A DNA stretch of 8,888 nucleotides from an uncultured Ruminococcus sp. (GTDB lineage: Bacteria; Bacillota; Clostridia; Oscillospirales; Acutalibacteraceae). Under the pieces are notes generated by a model. It saw only the letters and a list, made by a program, of their open reading frames with translations, was not told the origin of the DNA and made no database searches. The stretch covers positions 1-8,888 of the forward strand of contig CACYDY010000105.1 of assembly GCA_902773245.1 (NCBI GenBank), written 5' to 3'. The translations under genes were made by a program, and so were the position numbers. Positions 1 through 6,481 of the stretch are shown piece by piece. How positions within the stretch are numbered: the first letter of the stretch is position 1; each line of letters starts with the position of its first letter.

Positions 1-79
1 AGCCGGTGTGCGATTTTCGTCTGCCGTTGCCGGTTCGTTGACCTCTCCTTAGGGACAAATTATGACGCAGGCGGTAAAG
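1..79. other. Noncoding flank after the symporter stop, holding one copy of a repeat
   Basis: No gene is supported here. Positions 7-38 are a near copy of positions 101-132 (both begin TGTGCG, continue TTCGTCTGCCGTTG and end GTTCGT), displaced by 94 bp. The second copy codes for the symporter tail and the first lies beyond its stop codon. No hairpin followed by a T-run is visible, so the end of the symporter transcript is not seen. The element probably continues left of the window. Confidence 0.5.
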
Positions 80-1534
80 TCACCTAACCCCAAAAGTTTG
101 TGTGCGTATTTCGTCTGCCGTTGGCAGTTCGTCCGCCGTTGGCGGTTCGTCTGCCGCCAGAGTTTCTTTGGCAGTTATACCCGACAGCGCAATGAGCGCA
201 ATAACATTTGGAATTGCCATCAGACCGTTAAAAATATCGGCGATATTCCAAACCGCAGACACAGTAAGATAAGGCCCTATGAATACGGCGCATATATAAA
301 TAATTCTGAAAACAAGAGTTGACCTGATCGAAGATTTTTTTCCCAAAAGATAAGAAAGACACCTTTCGGAATAATAGCTCCACCCGAGAATAGTTGTAAA
401 AGCAAAGAAAACAAGACACACCATTAGTATAAACTCCGAAACTCTCTCGGGAAACGGCAGTCCGTACTTGAAAGCCTCGGTGGTTATCTCAACACCTTCA
501 AGATTTTTATTCTGCCAAGCGCCGGAAATAACTATCGAAAGTCCCGTCATAGTACAAACACAGATAGTGTCGATAAAAGTTCCCGTCATTGTAACAAGTC
601 CCTGTCTTACGGGGTCTTTTGTTTTTGCCGCTGCCGACGCTATCGGCGCAGAACCCAGCCCCGCTTCATTTGAGAAAATCCCCCTTGCAACACCTTTCTG
701 TACGGCAACAATTACGGTTTCTCCCATTGCCGCCCCCTCAAGCGGTTTCAAACCGAAAGCGCCGCCTATTATCTGAGAAACTGCGTCGGGTATCTGAGGA
801 ATGTGCGTCAAAACTATTACCAACGCGCAGGCTATGTAAGCCGCCGCCATAAACGGGACTATGACCTGAGAAACATTTGAAATATTTTTAATTCCGCCTA
901 TTATCACCAACGCCGCAAACACAGTGATAACTATACCGGTAATAACCGTCACCGCCGAATACTCACGTGAGAATACAACTATTTTTATTCCGTCCTCGCC
1001 TTTAAAAAAGTTGTTTGTCGCAGAAGCAATACCGTTTATCTGAGTGAACGTACCGATACCCATCAGTCCCACAAACACTCCGAAAAATGCAAACATCTTT
1101 GCCAAAAATCTGTAGCGTTTCCCCATTCCGTTTTCTATATAGTAGAACGGTCCGCCAAGCTTTGTACCCTCACTGTCAGTAATTCTGTACTTTATAGCAA
1201 GAAATCCCTCGGCATATTTTGTTGCCATACCGAGAAGCGCCGCAAGCTCCATCCAGAACAAAGCCCCGGGGCCGCCAACCGAAATCGCCGTTGCAACTCC
1301 GACAATATTTCCCGTTCCGATAGTGGCGGACAGCGCCGTACAAAGAGCGCCGAAGCTTGAAATATCGCCGTCACCGTCCTCTTCGTTTGTGACCATGTAT
1401 TTCAAAGCCGCCGAGAGCTTTCTGAACTGTACAAAACGGAATTTCACAGTCAAAAAGATCCCGCAGCCGAGAATAAGCAATATCAGAGGCACGCCCCACA
1501 AAAAATTGTTTATCTTTTCTATTGCAGAATTCAT
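80..1534 (-). CDS. AGCS-family sodium:alanine/glycine symporter with repeat-derived C-terminal tail
   Basis: A 484-residue polytopic membrane protein of the alanine/glycine:cation symporter family, which imports small neutral amino acids with Na+ (sometimes H+). Family motifs are clear: TIGTGNIVGVATAI at 71-84, GGPGALFWMELAALLGMATK at 87-106, GVARGIFSNEAGLGSAPIAS at 281-300 and TILGWSYYSE at 381-390. About ten or eleven hydrophobic segments run from residue 12 to 455. The start is supported by AAAGGGT six bases upstream. It begins 23 bp after pncB on the same strand and probably shares its transcript. Residues 460-484 are odd: charged, made of three ADE-containing hexapeptides plus TQTFGVR, and coded by an 18-bp tandem repeat. 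Substrate cannot be read from sequence; alanine or glycine is the family default, and a link to NAD precursors is only suggested by position. Confidence 0.93.
   Translation of the reverse strand: MNSAIEKINNFLWGVPLILLILGCGIFLTVKFRFVQFRKLSAALKYMVTNEEDGDGDISSFGALCTALSATIGTGNIVGVATAISVGGPGALFWMELAALLGMATKYAEGFLAIKYRITDSEGTKLGGPFYYIENGMGKRYRFLAKMFAFFGVFVGLMGIGTFTQINGIASATNNFFKGEDGIKIVVFSREYSAVTVITGIVITVFAALVIIGGIKNISNVSQVIVPFMAAAYIACALVIVLTHIPQIPDAVSQIIGGAFGLKPLEGAAMGETVIVAVQKGVARGIFSNEAGLGSAPIASAAAKTKDPVRQGLVTMTGTFIDTICVCTMTGLSIVISGAWQNKNLEGVEITTEAFKYGLPFPERVSEFILMVCLVFFAFTTILGWSYYSERCLSYLLGKKSSIRSTLVFRIIYICAVFIGPYLTVSAVWNIADIFNGLMAIPNVIALIALSGITAKETLAADEPPTADELPTADEIRTQTFGVR
104..157. repeat. 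Three tandem 18-bp units inside the 3' end of the symporter gene
   Basis: Three consecutive 18-bp units lie at 104-121, 122-139 and 140-157, sharing a TTCGTCTGCCGTTGGC-like core with a few substitutions. Read on the minus strand in the symporter frame they encode three hexapeptides, AADEPP, TADELP and TADEIR. The period is six codons, so unit gain or loss keeps the reading frame. A related noncoding copy of the core is at 7-38. That the tail was added or expanded by a dispersed repeat is my inference. Confidence 0.75.
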
Positions 1535-1557
1535 AGCTTCACCCTTTGTATTATTTA

Positions 1558-2751
1558 TTATTTTTCACGGTTGATTCTGAATTCAACGGATCTTCTCAGA
1601 TAATCGAGATAACCTTCGTCCCTGCACATCGACTTTCCCGGATCGTCCGAAAGCTTTGCAACGGGTCTGCCGTTGACATATTGAAGCTTGATAACAATAT
1701 TCAGCGCTTTTTCACAAGTGTCGTTTGAACAAAAAGTTCCTATTCCGAAAGACACCTTTGTTCTGTCTTTAAAGTAATCAAACAGCTTTTGAGAGCGGTC
1801 AAAGTCAAGACTGTCACTGAAAAGAAGCAGCTTGGTTTTCGGATCGACGCCGTATTTTTTGTAGTGTGTAATTATCTTCTCACCCCATTCAAAGGGATCT
1901 CCGCTGTCATGACGTACACCCGAGTAGTTGTTGACCATGGAACGATTAAAATCAAGCAGAAAAAGATCGGTTGTGATCGTGTCTGTCAGCGCAGTTCCGT
2001 TGTCACCGTCATATTCGTCATACCAATCTTTCATTGCATAGTGATTTGTATAGGCAAGAGGAATAGAATCTATTCCCTGATACATTTGAACGAACTCATG
2101 CGCATAAGTACCGATCGGGGTGAGGTTGTATTTTTTGGCAAGATACACGTTTGACGTACCCACACACTTATCGGTCTCGGCGGCAAGACGTTTCACAACA
2201 ACATCTTCCCATTCAAGAGAAAGTCTGCGTCTGCAGCCGAACTCCGCAAAGCTGAATGTATATTTTCCGCTGTTGAAAGCTTTGATTTTTTCATCGAGCT
2301 TTTTCTCTGCCGACTCACGAAGCTTTTCGTAATCATATTTCATTCTGAAATAGACCTCGTTGACAATTTCAAGCAAATAGATCTCGAACTGCATTGCCGA
2401 AAAAAGCGGGCCGCTGACTACTATTCCAAGCTCTCCGCTTTCGCTCAAAGACGTTGCGACATACTCACGAACGGGACGCCACAAGCGGAGAAATTCCACA
2501 TAGTCGTTTTTGATAAATCGAATGGAACGCAGATAGTCAAGCTCTTCCCTTGTGAATCTGAGCGAACAAAGGTGGTCTATCTGAGCATTGATCTCATCGA
2601 GCATTTCGGGAGTAAAAACTACATCTTTGTTTCTGCATTTGAAGTAGTATTCTCCGCAAAGGTCTGTATGTTTGTGAAAAATCACCTGATCCATATTGAA
2701 TTTATACAAATCGGTATCAAGAAGCGATACGATTATCGGATTGAGTTTCAT
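1558..2751 (-). CDS. pncB: Nicotinate phosphoribosyltransferase
   Basis: Cytoplasmic enzyme of 397 residues, close to the usual ~400 for the bacterial PncB type. It joins nicotinate and PRPP into nicotinate mononucleotide, with ATP hydrolysis driving the reaction, and is the entry step of the Preiss-Handler route to NAD. The substrate motif LLDTDLYKFNM is at 10-20. GTYAHEF at 214-220 carries H218, equivalent to the histidine that is phosphorylated in characterised enzymes. SGVRHDSGDP at 277-286 and FGIGT at 335-339 are the phosphate/PRPP-binding segments. No key residue is missing. The start has AAAGG eleven bases upstream, the same spacing as in two other genes here. It lies 67 bp after pncA, whose product supplies its substrate, and 23 bp before the symporter. 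Confidence 0.97.
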   Translation of the reverse strand: MKLNPIIVSLLDTDLYKFNMDQVIFHKHTDLCGEYYFKCRNKDVVFTPEMLDEINAQIDHLCSLRFTREELDYLRSIRFIKNDYVEFLRLWRPVREYVATSLSESGELGIVVSGPLFSAMQFEIYLLEIVNEVYFRMKYDYEKLRESAEKKLDEKIKAFNSGKYTFSFAEFGCRRRLSLEWEDVVVKRLAAETDKCVGTSNVYLAKKYNLTPIGTYAHEFVQMYQGIDSIPLAYTNHYAMKDWYDEYDGDNGTALTDTITTDLFLLDFNRSMVNNYSGVRHDSGDPFEWGEKIITHYKKYGVDPKTKLLLFSDSLDFDRSQKLFDYFKDRTKVSFGIGTFCSNDTCEKALNIVIKLQYVNGRPVAKLSDDPGKSMCRDEGYLDYLRRSVEFRINREK

Positions 2752-2818
2752 TTCAATTTCTGCCTTTCATAATGTATATTCATTTTTTGTGTTGTTATTC
2801 GATCATTCTGCGCTATTG

Positions 2819-3343
2819 TCAGATAATATTTATCTGACAGCATTTCATTGCTGCAAGCGCAGCCTCGTGAGTCTGCGGCGTTACGCCTGCGCAGCAGGCG
2901 CTGTCAACGGTTATTTCACTTTCGGGGAAAAAGGCTTTTATCAAAAGAGCATTTGAAACAACACATATATCTGTGCATAAGCCTATCAGTTCAACTTCGA
3001 ACTCCTCACCGTTTGCAGCCTTCTCCACAAGTCCGGGAAGATCAACGCTGCCGAATGTGTTTTTTTCAACGACAGTGTAATTTTTACCTTTGAGCGACTC
3101 GGAAACTCTGCCGTTAAGCTCGTGACCCTTAGTACCCTTGACACAGTGCGCAACGGGAAGCTTTCTTCCCTCGGACGTCTGCAAATAGTTGTCATAATGC
3201 GTATCAAGCGTTACGAATATTTCTCCGTCAAAGCCCTTGATTTTTTCGCAGACATTCTCAACAATGCCTGCGGCTTCATTCGAACCCAACGCACCGTCCA
3301 CAAAATCATTCTGCATATCAACTACGATCAAAAATTTTTTCAT
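2819..3343 (-). CDS. pncA: Nicotinamidase (isochorismatase-like cysteine hydrolase)
   Basis: A 174-residue cytoplasmic hydrolase that deamidates nicotinamide to nicotinate and ammonia. The catalytic triad is visible: D9 in VVDMQNDF, K94 in VEKNTFGS and C127 in GLCTDICV. The metal-binding set is present as D47 and H49 in LDTHYD plus H66 in LPVAHCVKGT, which separates nicotinamidases from other isochorismatase-fold hydrolases. The size is typical of short PncA proteins, around 180-210 residues, at the compact end. GAGGAGA eight bases upstream supports the start. It is followed after 67 bp by pncB, so the pair forms a two-step pathway, and it is preceded by the nrtR gene on the same strand after 0.37 kb of noncoding repeat sequence. 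Regulation by that NrtR is likely but no operator could be assigned. Confidence 0.95.
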   Translation of the reverse strand: MKKFLIVVDMQNDFVDGALGSNEAAGIVENVCEKIKGFDGEIFVTLDTHYDNYLQTSEGRKLPVAHCVKGTKGHELNGRVSESLKGKNYTVVEKNTFGSVDLPGLVEKAANGEEFEVELIGLCTDICVVSNALLIKAFFPESEITVDSACCAGVTPQTHEAALAAMKCCQINII

Positions 3344-3426
3344 GATGATCTCTCCTCACTCTGTTTCCAATTAATTAATAGCTATACTCGCAAGCGTTAA
3401 GCTGCAGCGCTTTCCTTTCACAGACC

Positions 3427-3448
3427 GGCAATTCGCTTCGCTGTTGCC
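3427..3448. repeat. Hairpin GGCAA/TTGCC enclosing GCTTCGC
   Basis: Outer arms GGCAA (3427-3431) and TTGCC (3444-3448) enclose GCTTCGC, which on the minus strand reads GCGAAGC, a known very stable mini-hairpin. A T-rich run (TGTTTTTATTTTT) follows on the plus strand, so it looks like a terminator for plus-strand transcription. No plus-strand gene ends here, which makes its role unclear. Confidence 0.4.
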
Positions 3449-3554
3449 TGTTTTTATTTTTACCGAAGGTATCATTTTATAGTTGCTTTTATTTATAGTT
3501 TTTGATTTCGCTGAGGGAAATTTATCGCTCTTTGCAGCTTTGTTCCGTCAGCGA

Positions 3555-3621
3555 CCAAAGGCGCTGCCTTTGGAAACTGCGGGCGCAAGGCGGAAGTGCC
3601 CTTGGGGCACCTTTGAAAAGG
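3555..3621. repeat. Cluster of three perfect short hairpins
   Basis: Three stems follow within 67 bases: CCAAAGGC/GCCTTTGG with a 3-base loop (3555-3573), GTGCCC/GGGCAC with a 3-base loop (3596-3610), and CCTTT/AAAGG with a 2-base loop (3610-3621). No T-run follows on either strand, so they are not simple intrinsic terminators. They look like the body of a noncoding repeat element. Confidence 0.6.
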
Positions 3622-3673
3622 CTTGAGCGAAACTTTAATATGCTTCGCATCGCAAATAATTAAAGCGAACTCC

Positions 3674-3694
3674 AATGTCGTTTACTTTAATTTA
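3674..3694. repeat. 21-bp dispersed repeat, copy 1
   Basis: This stretch begins AATGTCGTTTACT and matches 8774-8794 in the same orientation at 19 of 21 positions. It sits just past the hairpin cluster, 21 bp from the nrtR stop codon, and may mark the end of a repeat element. Confidence 0.5.
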
Positions 3695-3715
3695 CCCTTT
3701 CCCCACAGGGGGATT

Positions 3716-4540
3716 TTATCTGTTTGACTTCCTTTTGAAAAGCTTAGCCGGGCGATGTCCTGCGCCCGTAAGGTATTGATCCGTTTCTTCGACCATTGAC
3801 GAAACTTTTCTTCTGAAATTTGCCGGCAGTATTGAAATATTCATAATAGTTTCCTGAACCTTCTGCAATGCCGTGAGTGTGAAGGTTTCGGGAAGAAAAT
3901 CAAAAATTGCTTCGAATTTTTCGGCGGAGCTTCTCAGACAAGTCAGCGCAGACGCAATTATTTTTGCATGATCGAAAGCAAGCTCTCCCGGGTCTTTGAT
4001 TTGGAACGTTGTTTTTCCGAATCTTGAATCCACCTCTTCGAGCAAAGACGTTATGGTGATATCTTCTCCGTTTTTCAGCGTAAGAACATAGCCGCCGTTT
4101 TGGGTTTGTTCAAAACTGATATCAAACCAGACAGCCTGCGAAGCGTCATCGCCGGCTGTCGCGCGTATATCCTCGTCACTGATAACACAGGCATACGCAT
4201 TGGAGATTATCCACCCTCTCGGATCTCTGTCGGGTTCGCTGTACACTCCCACAGACATCAAAGATGCCGGCTGCACTCCCGTTTCTTCAAACATTTCCCT
4301 TACGGCGCATTGCTCGATTGTTTCACCTTTCTGAAGAAAACCGCCCGGCAATGCCCAGTGATCTTTAAAAGGATACCCCTTTCTTTTTATGAGAAGTATT
4401 TTCAACGCATTCTCGGGATTTCGTCTGTAGCTTTGTTCATTCCTGAACTCGATGGTAAAAGCCGCCACATCGGTAGTAACCGAAGGTCTTTCGTAATCTT
4501 TGATGTTATAGTTTTTTAAAAATTCCTTTTCGGATTCCAT
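3716..4540 (-). CDS. nrtR: NrtR-type Nudix/winged-helix regulator of NAD metabolism
   Basis: A two-domain protein of 274 residues. The N-terminal half is a Nudix domain with LLIKRK and WALPGGF before an intact Nudix box at 67-89 (G67, E73, R81, E82, E85, E86, G88, V89). The C-terminal part (about 208-272) is the winged helix of NrtR regulators, with FLPETFTLTALQ, NFRRKV at 241-246 and a GHRPAKLFKRK wing. NrtR proteins repress NAD biosynthesis and salvage genes and sense ADP-ribose or related nucleotides. Many have lost a functional Nudix box, so this one may also hydrolyse ADP-ribose. It stands upstream of pncA-pncB in the same orientation, which fits the role. Start choice: AAAGG is only two bases before a start at 4549 but eleven before this one, matching pncB and the kinase. 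A plain ADP-ribose pyrophosphatase is unlikely given the C-terminal domain. Confidence 0.88.
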   Translation of the reverse strand: MESEKEFLKNYNIKDYERPSVTTDVAAFTIEFRNEQSYRRNPENALKILLIKRKGYPFKDHWALPGGFLQKGETIEQCAVREMFEETGVQPASLMSVGVYSEPDRDPRGWIISNAYACVISDEDIRATAGDDASQAVWFDISFEQTQNGGYVLTLKNGEDITITSLLEEVDSRFGKTTFQIKDPGELAFDHAKIIASALTCLRSSAEKFEAIFDFLPETFTLTALQKVQETIMNISILPANFRRKVSSMVEETDQYLTGAGHRPAKLFKRKSNR

Positions 4541-4574
4541 AATTTTCATCGCCTTTCTGTTTTTTTACAAATTA

Positions 4575-4603
4575 ATAATAACACATTGATAATAATAAGT
4601 CAA
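4575..4603 (-). promoter_or_regulatory. Predicted sigma-A promoter of nrtR
   Basis: On the minus strand TTGACT (4603-4598) and TATTAT (4580-4575) are separated by exactly 17 bases, a near-consensus match. Transcription would start around 4568, giving a leader of about 28 bases to the preferred nrtR start. The spacer and -10 contain two TTATTATTA-like direct repeats, a possible place for an autoregulatory site, though no clear palindrome is visible. Confidence 0.65.
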
Positions 4604-4712
4604 TAGTTTTTTTAAATTTTTTTCTTTTTTCTGATCCGCAGAAAAGCTTCCCGTATTTGATCTCGATAAAATAAACGGCGGCAAAACAAGGGGTTGAACA
4701 AAACTATCAATG

Positions 4713-4728
4713 ATTACAAAATTGTAAT
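4713..4728. promoter_or_regulatory. Perfect 7+2+7 palindrome in the divergent nrtR/sigma intergenic region
   Basis: ATTACAA and TTGTAAT are perfect inverted arms around two bases. The site is 70 bp upstream of the sigma factor start, between the two divergently transcribed genes. The form is that of a dimeric repressor operator. The protein that binds is unknown. The rest of the intergenic stretch holds the nrtR promoter, a TTTTCTG/CAGAAAA hairpin at 4627-4645 without a T-run, and the sigma gene leader. Confidence 0.4.
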
Positions 4729-4747
4729 TTGTTTTTTCTCAAATTCA

Positions 4748-4770
4748 TGTAACGTTTTTCTGTTTCGTGA
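4748..4770 (+). promoter_or_regulatory. Possible ECF-type promoter before the sigma gene
   Basis: TGTAAC (4749-4753 region) resembles the AAC-containing -35 of ECF sigma promoters and CGTGA (4766-4770) resembles their CGT-type -10. Such promoters commonly give autoregulation of sigma/anti-sigma operons. The 12-base gap between AAC and CGT is shorter than the usual ~16, so this is a weak call. Confidence 0.25.
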
Positions 4771-4784
4771 GTTAGTATTATGAG

Positions 4785-4790
4785 AGGAGG
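4785..4790 (+). promoter_or_regulatory. Ribosome binding site AGGAGG that fixes the sigma factor start
   Basis: A perfect AGGAGG stands seven bases before the ATG at 4798. An in-frame ATG at 4780 would place this site inside the coding sequence as codons 2-4, so the longer reading is unlikely. Confidence 0.85.
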
Positions 4791-4797
4791 GATTCAA

Positions 4798-5280
4798 ATG
4801 TCTGATATAGAAGAATTATACCGACTGTATTTCAGGGACGTGTTTCTGTATATGCGTGGAATTTGCCGTGATGAGATAATTTCCGAAGAGATCGCTCAGG
4901 AAACCTTTTTCAAAGCTATTTCCGGTATTGAAAGCTTTGATCACAAAAAGGATATCCGCGCATGGCTTTTTACTATTGCAAAAAACACATATTTCACACA
5001 CTGCCGCAAAAAAAACATTTCAACCGATGACGTGCCGGAAATCGCTGTATCAGATGTTATATTAACAGACCGTATTGAAAATGAGGAACAGGCAATGACT
5101 GTGCATAAAATTTTACACAAGCTTGATGATCCTTACAAAGAAGTTTTCAATCTGCGTGTTTTCGGTGAACTGAGCTATGAAAAAATCGGCATCATCTTCG
5201 GCAAAAGCCCCGAATGGGCGCGTGTCACCTATTTTCGGGCAAAGAAAAAAATTATAGAAAAACTGGAAAATAACAACTGA
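4798..5280 (+). CDS. ECF-subfamily RNA polymerase sigma-70 factor
   Basis: A 160-residue sigma factor with only regions 2 and 4, typical of extracytoplasmic-function sigma factors. Region 2 spans about 8-72, with EEIAQETFFKA at 30-40 and DIRAWLFTIAKNTYF at 52-66 for core binding and -10 recognition. Region 4 spans about 98-153, with LSYEKIGIIFGKSPEWARV forming the -35 recognition helix-turn-helix. The start follows from a perfect AGGAGG seven bases upstream. The next gene, 16 bp on, is a membrane anti-sigma factor, so this sigma is most likely held at the membrane until a signal arrives. The WARVTYFRAK ending resembles sigma factors related to B. subtilis SigV-type groups in Clostridia, but I cannot assign an ECF group firmly. 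Its regulon is unknown. Confidence 0.93.
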   Translation: MSDIEELYRLYFRDVFLYMRGICRDEIISEEIAQETFFKAISGIESFDHKKDIRAWLFTIAKNTYFTHCRKKNISTDDVPEIAVSDVILTDRIENEEQAMTVHKILHKLDDPYKEVFNLRVFGELSYEKIGIIFGKSPEWARVTYFRAKKKIIEKLENNN

Positions 5281-5296
5281 TTGCGGAGGTATTATT

Positions 5297-6283
5297 ATGA
5301 AAAAAGAAATCACCTGCAATGTCATCAGCGATCTTCTTCCGCTGTATGTTGACGACGTTCTCAGCAGCGACAGCAGAGAGCTTGTGTCGGAGCATTTGAA
5401 CAACTGCGAAAGCTGTCGTGAAAGCTTGGAAAAAATGGACAAAACTCTCGTTATTACAAACGACAGCGACACAGAAAGAATTGAAAAAATGAAAAAACGA
5501 ATGAGCACAAAAAAACTGCTGACAATTTCTATTGTGTGCGTTGCTGCGGCTGCGGCTCTGTTCGGCGGAGGAATTATTCTTGGTGAAGAGATCGGCTCAC
5601 GATCAGCCGACGAACTTTCAAAGATAAAGCAATTCATTGTGATCTCGGTATCGGTTATGCTGAGCGTGCTTGTTCTTGTTTGCTGGAGTCTGTACTTTTA
5701 CAGGTTTAACAAAGCGTCGCAAGACAAAAATCCCGAAAAAACAAATCGTGTGACAGCAATTGTACTTTTTGCGCTTTTTGCAGTGTACGGCTTGTTTGGA
5801 CTGGGATTTAAGCTTCTGTTCTACGGCAATGCAGCCGATTCTTCAAACGTTGCCGTAAGAACAGAATTTCAATACAGCGAGAGAAACTACCTTTCTCAGG
5901 AATGGGCAATTCACTTTAATTTAACAAACGGAAAACCTATCAACCCCATTACCGAATGCATATACAGCACGGACAGCGACGGAGTAAGATTCTGCTCGGG
6001 AATGAATATCTATATTCGGGAAGTACCCGTCAAGGGAATGATGGAATCAGGGATCTACACAAGCGGATACGGCTGCGCAATCCCCCTTGAAAATGATTAT
6101 TTGCCAAATGATACAAACTTCATGATCAACGTAATCTACAAAGATAAAAAAGTTGTATACGATATGCGAAAGGAAGGACTCTACGAAAAGCAAAGCAGCG
6201 TAAAGTATGCCCCCGAAAGCCCCAATTCTCCGACAAGCGATCTCTCTGTACGTACTGCCGAAAACATAAAAGGCACAGGTTGA
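5297..6283 (+). CDS. Membrane anti-sigma factor with N-terminal zinc-binding domain
   Basis: A 328-residue protein. C7 plus H33-x3-C37-x2-C40 form the zf-HC2/ZAS anti-sigma signature, the part that grips a partner sigma in the cytoplasm. Three hydrophobic segments follow at about 74-95, 112-135 and 151-176, placing the C-terminal ~150 residues outside the membrane. That outer part has three cysteines (C221, C233, C260) and a beta-rich look (for example VRTEFQYSERN, FMINVIYKDKKVVYDMRK); I do not recognise its fold, and it is the likely sensor. GGAGGT six bases before the ATG gives a strong start, and the sigma gene ends 16 bp upstream, so the pair is translated from one message. A bidirectional terminator follows at 6406-6445. 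Signal and release mechanism (proteolysis or conformational change) are unknown. Confidence 0.88.
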   Translation: MKKEITCNVISDLLPLYVDDVLSSDSRELVSEHLNNCESCRESLEKMDKTLVITNDSDTERIEKMKKRMSTKKLLTISIVCVAAAAALFGGGIILGEEIGSRSADELSKIKQFIVISVSVMLSVLVLVCWSLYFYRFNKASQDKNPEKTNRVTAIVLFALFAVYGLFGLGFKLLFYGNAADSSNVAVRTEFQYSERNYLSQEWAIHFNLTNGKPINPITECIYSTDSDGVRFCSGMNIYIREVPVKGMMESGIYTSGYGCAIPLENDYLPNDTNFMINVIYKDKKVVYDMRKEGLYEKQSSVKYAPESPNSPTSDLSVRTAENIKGTG

Positions 6284-6405
6284 CGAAAATTGCGCCCTTG
6301 CATTTTGGTTAGACCGCTTTATCGCCTGCGCCCTGATTTTTCACTAAAAAATACAAACCTGATGTTTACAACAATTATATTATCCGCTGATTTTTAAATC
6401 ACATA

Positions 6406-6445
6406 AAAAACAGGGAACGCTCTTAACCGAGTGTTCCCTGTTTTT
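6406..6445. terminator. Strong bidirectional intrinsic terminator
   Basis: Two 17-base arms (6406-6422 and 6429-6445) pair around a TTAACC loop, with one G-T wobble. The core pairs CAGGGAAC with GTTCCCTG, and A5 and T5 runs flank it, so it has a U-tract in either direction. It ends the sigma/anti-sigma operon on the plus strand and the convergent two-component operon on the minus strand. The rest of the 6284-6481 gap shows no gene. Confidence 0.93.
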
Positions 6446-6481
6446 CGTTCTGTTTCTTTTTCACAATTATCACATATCCGT

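Larger units (their letters stand above)
3344..3715. other. Noncoding nrtR-pncA gap with hairpin-rich repeat sequence
   Basis: No credible gene lies in these 372 bases. Part nearest pncA (3344-3500) is AT-rich with TTTATAGTT repeated at 3476-3484 and 3492-3500, and must hold the pncA leader; I could not find a convincing -35/-10 pair. Positions 3505-3694 differ: they are richer in GC and packed with short perfect hairpins (3555-3573, 3596-3610, 3610-3621). The layout resembles noncoding intergenic repeats common in gut Clostridia. A 60-codon open frame on the minus strand at 3493-3675 crosses all the hairpins and has no ribosome binding site, so I treat it as spurious. Confidence 0.6.

Noticed and set aside
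104..157. CRISPR array
   Set aside because: The 18-bp units are directly adjacent with no spacers and are in-frame coding sequence.
62..322. 86-codon open frame on the plus strand at the left end
   Set aside because: It is antisense to the well-supported symporter gene and its arginine-rich start is just the 18-bp repeat read on the other strand.
3427..3461. Plus-strand intrinsic terminator
   Set aside because: The hairpin and T-rich run are there, but no plus-strand gene ends upstream, so I list it only as a hairpin.
3344..3500. Riboswitch or NrtR operator upstream of pncA
   Set aside because: No NAD-type riboswitch fold or clear palindromic operator could be recognised; ATAGCTAT near 3382 is only an 8-bp palindrome and the GAGTATA next to it is at most a half-site.
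3493..3675. 60-codon open frame on the minus strand between nrtR and pncA
   Set aside because: It runs straight through the hairpin cluster, lacks a ribosome binding site, and has a low-complexity basic composition typical of translated noncoding repeats.
5113..5637. 174-codon minus-strand open frame across the sigma/anti-sigma junction
   Set aside because: It overlaps two clear genes with family motifs and good ribosome binding sites; serine/isoleucine-rich composition is that of an antisense shadow.
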